This document shows positions 4,066 through 5,090 of a stretch of 5,090 bases of DNA, one piece after another. Origin of the DNA: Acidobacteria bacterium UBA6911 (GTDB lineage Bacteria; Acidobacteriota; UBA6911); contig DKBB01000189.1 of assembly GCA_002451015.1 (NCBI GenBank), positions 1 to 5,090 on the forward strand. Reading direction: 5' to 3'. Each line of letters begins with the position of its first letter. The stretch's first letter is position 1. Both the position numbers and the translations under genes were made by a program. Under the pieces are notes generated by a model, which was not told where the DNA came from, did no database searches, and was given only the letters and a program-made list of their open reading frames with translations.

Positions 4066-5090
4066 ATGCAATCGTATCCGAACGATCTCTTCTGCAGCGA
4101 TCTGCCCACAACACCCCGGCCGGACATGGGAACCATTCTCGTAACCGGTGCGACCGGTTATATAGGGGGACGTCTGGTTCCCGAACTGCTTTCCCGTGGA
4201 TACAGGGTCCGCGTCATGGTAAGGGACAACCTGCCGGAATTCAGGGACCAGTGGCCCGGGGCGCAGGTCGCCGTGGCGGATGCGTTGAACGTGAACAGCC
4301 TCGGGATAGCACTTCAGGGAATTCACACCGCGTATTACCTGATTCATTCCATGCTTCTTGGGACAAGGCAGTTCGAAGCGGTGGACATCCAGGCCGCCAT
4401 CAACTTCAGACGGGTCGCGGAAGCAAAAGGAGTGAAGGGAATTATTTATCTGGGCGGCTTGGGCGATATCCGGGCATCCCTGTCGGCTCATCTCAGAAGC
4501 AGACTACACGTGGCGGAGCAACTGAAAAAAGGGAACGTGCCCACGACTATTCTTCGCGCGGCCATCATAATAGGATCGGGCAGCGCTTCTTATGAAATCA
4601 TCGAAAACCTGGTCCGAAATTGCGTCGTTATTCCCACGCCGCCCTGGTCAGAGACCAAATGCCAGCCGATTGCGGTGCGCGATGTCATTAAATACCTTGT
4701 AGGGATCCTGGAAACACCCGAATCCATGGGGGGGGTTTACGACATCGGCGGGAAGGACATCCTGACCTATAAAGACATGCTGCGAATCATGGCCGACATA
4801 CTCGGCAAAAAACGTTTTTTCATTCCCGTTCCGGTTACCAGCATAAAACTTTATTCCTACTGCGCGGGACTGCTGACGCCGGTGCCGGTACAGATCTGCC
4901 GCTGCCTTCTGGAAGGCACCCATAATGAAGTCGTCTGCCTGAATGACAAGATCCAGAAATTTGTCCCGATCGAAACAAAAGGTTACAAGGAAGCCATCCT
5001 CAGGGCCCTGTCACGGGAGGAGCAGGACAGGGTGTACACACGGTGGTCGGATTCCTATCCACCCGCGCACGAGCTTGCCATAAAGCTCCA
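4066..5090 (+). CDS. YbjT-like atypical SDR/NmrA-type NAD(P)-binding protein, 3' truncated by window
   Basis: 341 codons are present and the frame runs off the right edge. The Rossmann glycine motif GATGYIGG lies at residues 28-35 after the strand TILVT. Family motifs shared with E. coli YbjT include YYLIHSM (90-96), LRAAIIIGSGSASYE (163-177), TPPW (191-194) followed by QPIAVRDV (200-207), and PIPVP-like FFIPVPV near 251-257. YbjT proteins continue with a C-terminal DUF2867 domain, so about 130-150 residues probably lie beyond the window. The usual SDR Tyr-x3-Lys catalytic pair is not visible (the equivalent region reads YLGGLG), so cofactor binding is likely but the reaction is unknown. The ATG at 4066 is the first after an in-frame stop at 4021 and has AGGG ten bases upstream. 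An ATG at 4126 would give a start closer to the Rossmann strand but lacks a ribosome binding site. It is separated from the sensor operon by 170 bases and may have its own promoter. Confidence 0.88.
   Translation, partial: MQSYPNDLFCSDLPTTPRPDMGTILVTGATGYIGGRLVPELLSRGYRVRVMVRDNLPEFRDQWPGAQVAVADALNVNSLGIALQGIHTAYYLIHSMLLGTRQFEAVDIQAAINFRRVAEAKGVKGIIYLGGLGDIRASLSAHLRSRLHVAEQLKKGNVPTTILRAAIIIGSGSASYEIIENLVRNCVVIPTPPWSETKCQPIAVRDVIKYLVGILETPESMGGVYDIGGKDILTYKDMLRIMADILGKKRFFIPVPVTSIKLYSYCAGLLTPVPVQICRCLLEGTHNEVVCLNDKIQKFVPIETKGYKEAILRALSREEQDRVYTRWSDSYPPAHELAIKL

Noticed and set aside
4044..4595. Plus-strand open frame of 183 codons at the right end
   Set aside because: It lies in another frame of the YbjT-like gene, whose frame from 4066 carries clear Rossmann and family motifs. 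The alternative product is low-complexity and rich in Arg, Gly and Ser.

Overview
The window looks like a piece of chromosome from a Gram-negative bacterium, most likely a deltaproteobacterium in the broad sense (Desulfobacterota-like). This is an inference from gene content: a system II cytochrome c maturation gene (resB), a PhnD-type binding protein wired to a HAMP/HisKA_3 kinase, and a YbjT-like SDR protein. Coding DNA is of moderate GC and the gaps between genes are clearly AT-richer. No RNA gene of a known family, CRISPR array, transposase or tRNA was recognised.

Layout. (1) Positions 1-230, minus strand: the N-terminus of ResB, running off the left edge. (2) Positions 231-773: a gap of about 540 bases with no convincing gene but dense in symmetry. 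It holds a 16-bp perfect AT palindrome, a GGACA-G-TGTCC dyad, an array of AGAAA words with one 11-bp step, an 81-base foldable element ending (minus strand) in a terminator-like hairpin, and a plausible minus-strand promoter flanked by an 11-bp direct repeat. (3) Positions 774-3895, plus strand: a three-gene operon of membrane-anchored PhnD-like periplasmic binding protein, sensor histidine kinase, and NarL/LuxR-type response regulator. The genes are packed tightly, and the kinase and regulator overlap by 29 bases. (4) Positions 3896-4065: a short gap with three tandem 11-bp units beginning TTTCT. (5) Positions 4066-5090, plus strand: a YbjT-like NAD(P)-binding SDR protein, cut off by the right edge before its expected C-terminal DUF2867 domain.

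How the genes could work together. The binding protein has the PhnD fold signature but no ABC permease or ATPase gene lies beside it, and it has an uncleaved-looking N-terminal membrane anchor. The simplest reading is a three-component sensor: the anchored protein binds a small, perhaps oxyanionic, ligand in the periplasm, the kinase reads that state, and the regulator acts on DNA. Its targets are unknown. The same 12-base word, TTTTCTACGGAC, sits inside TTTCT arrays both upstream of the operon (minus orientation) and downstream of it (plus orientation). That makes these arrays candidate binding sites, but this is a hypothesis.

Most worth following: the transporter-less PhnD/kinase/regulator module, the shared TTTCT arrays, and the foldable minus-strand element at 509-589, which could be a small RNA, an attenuator in a resB leader, or a small palindromic repeat.
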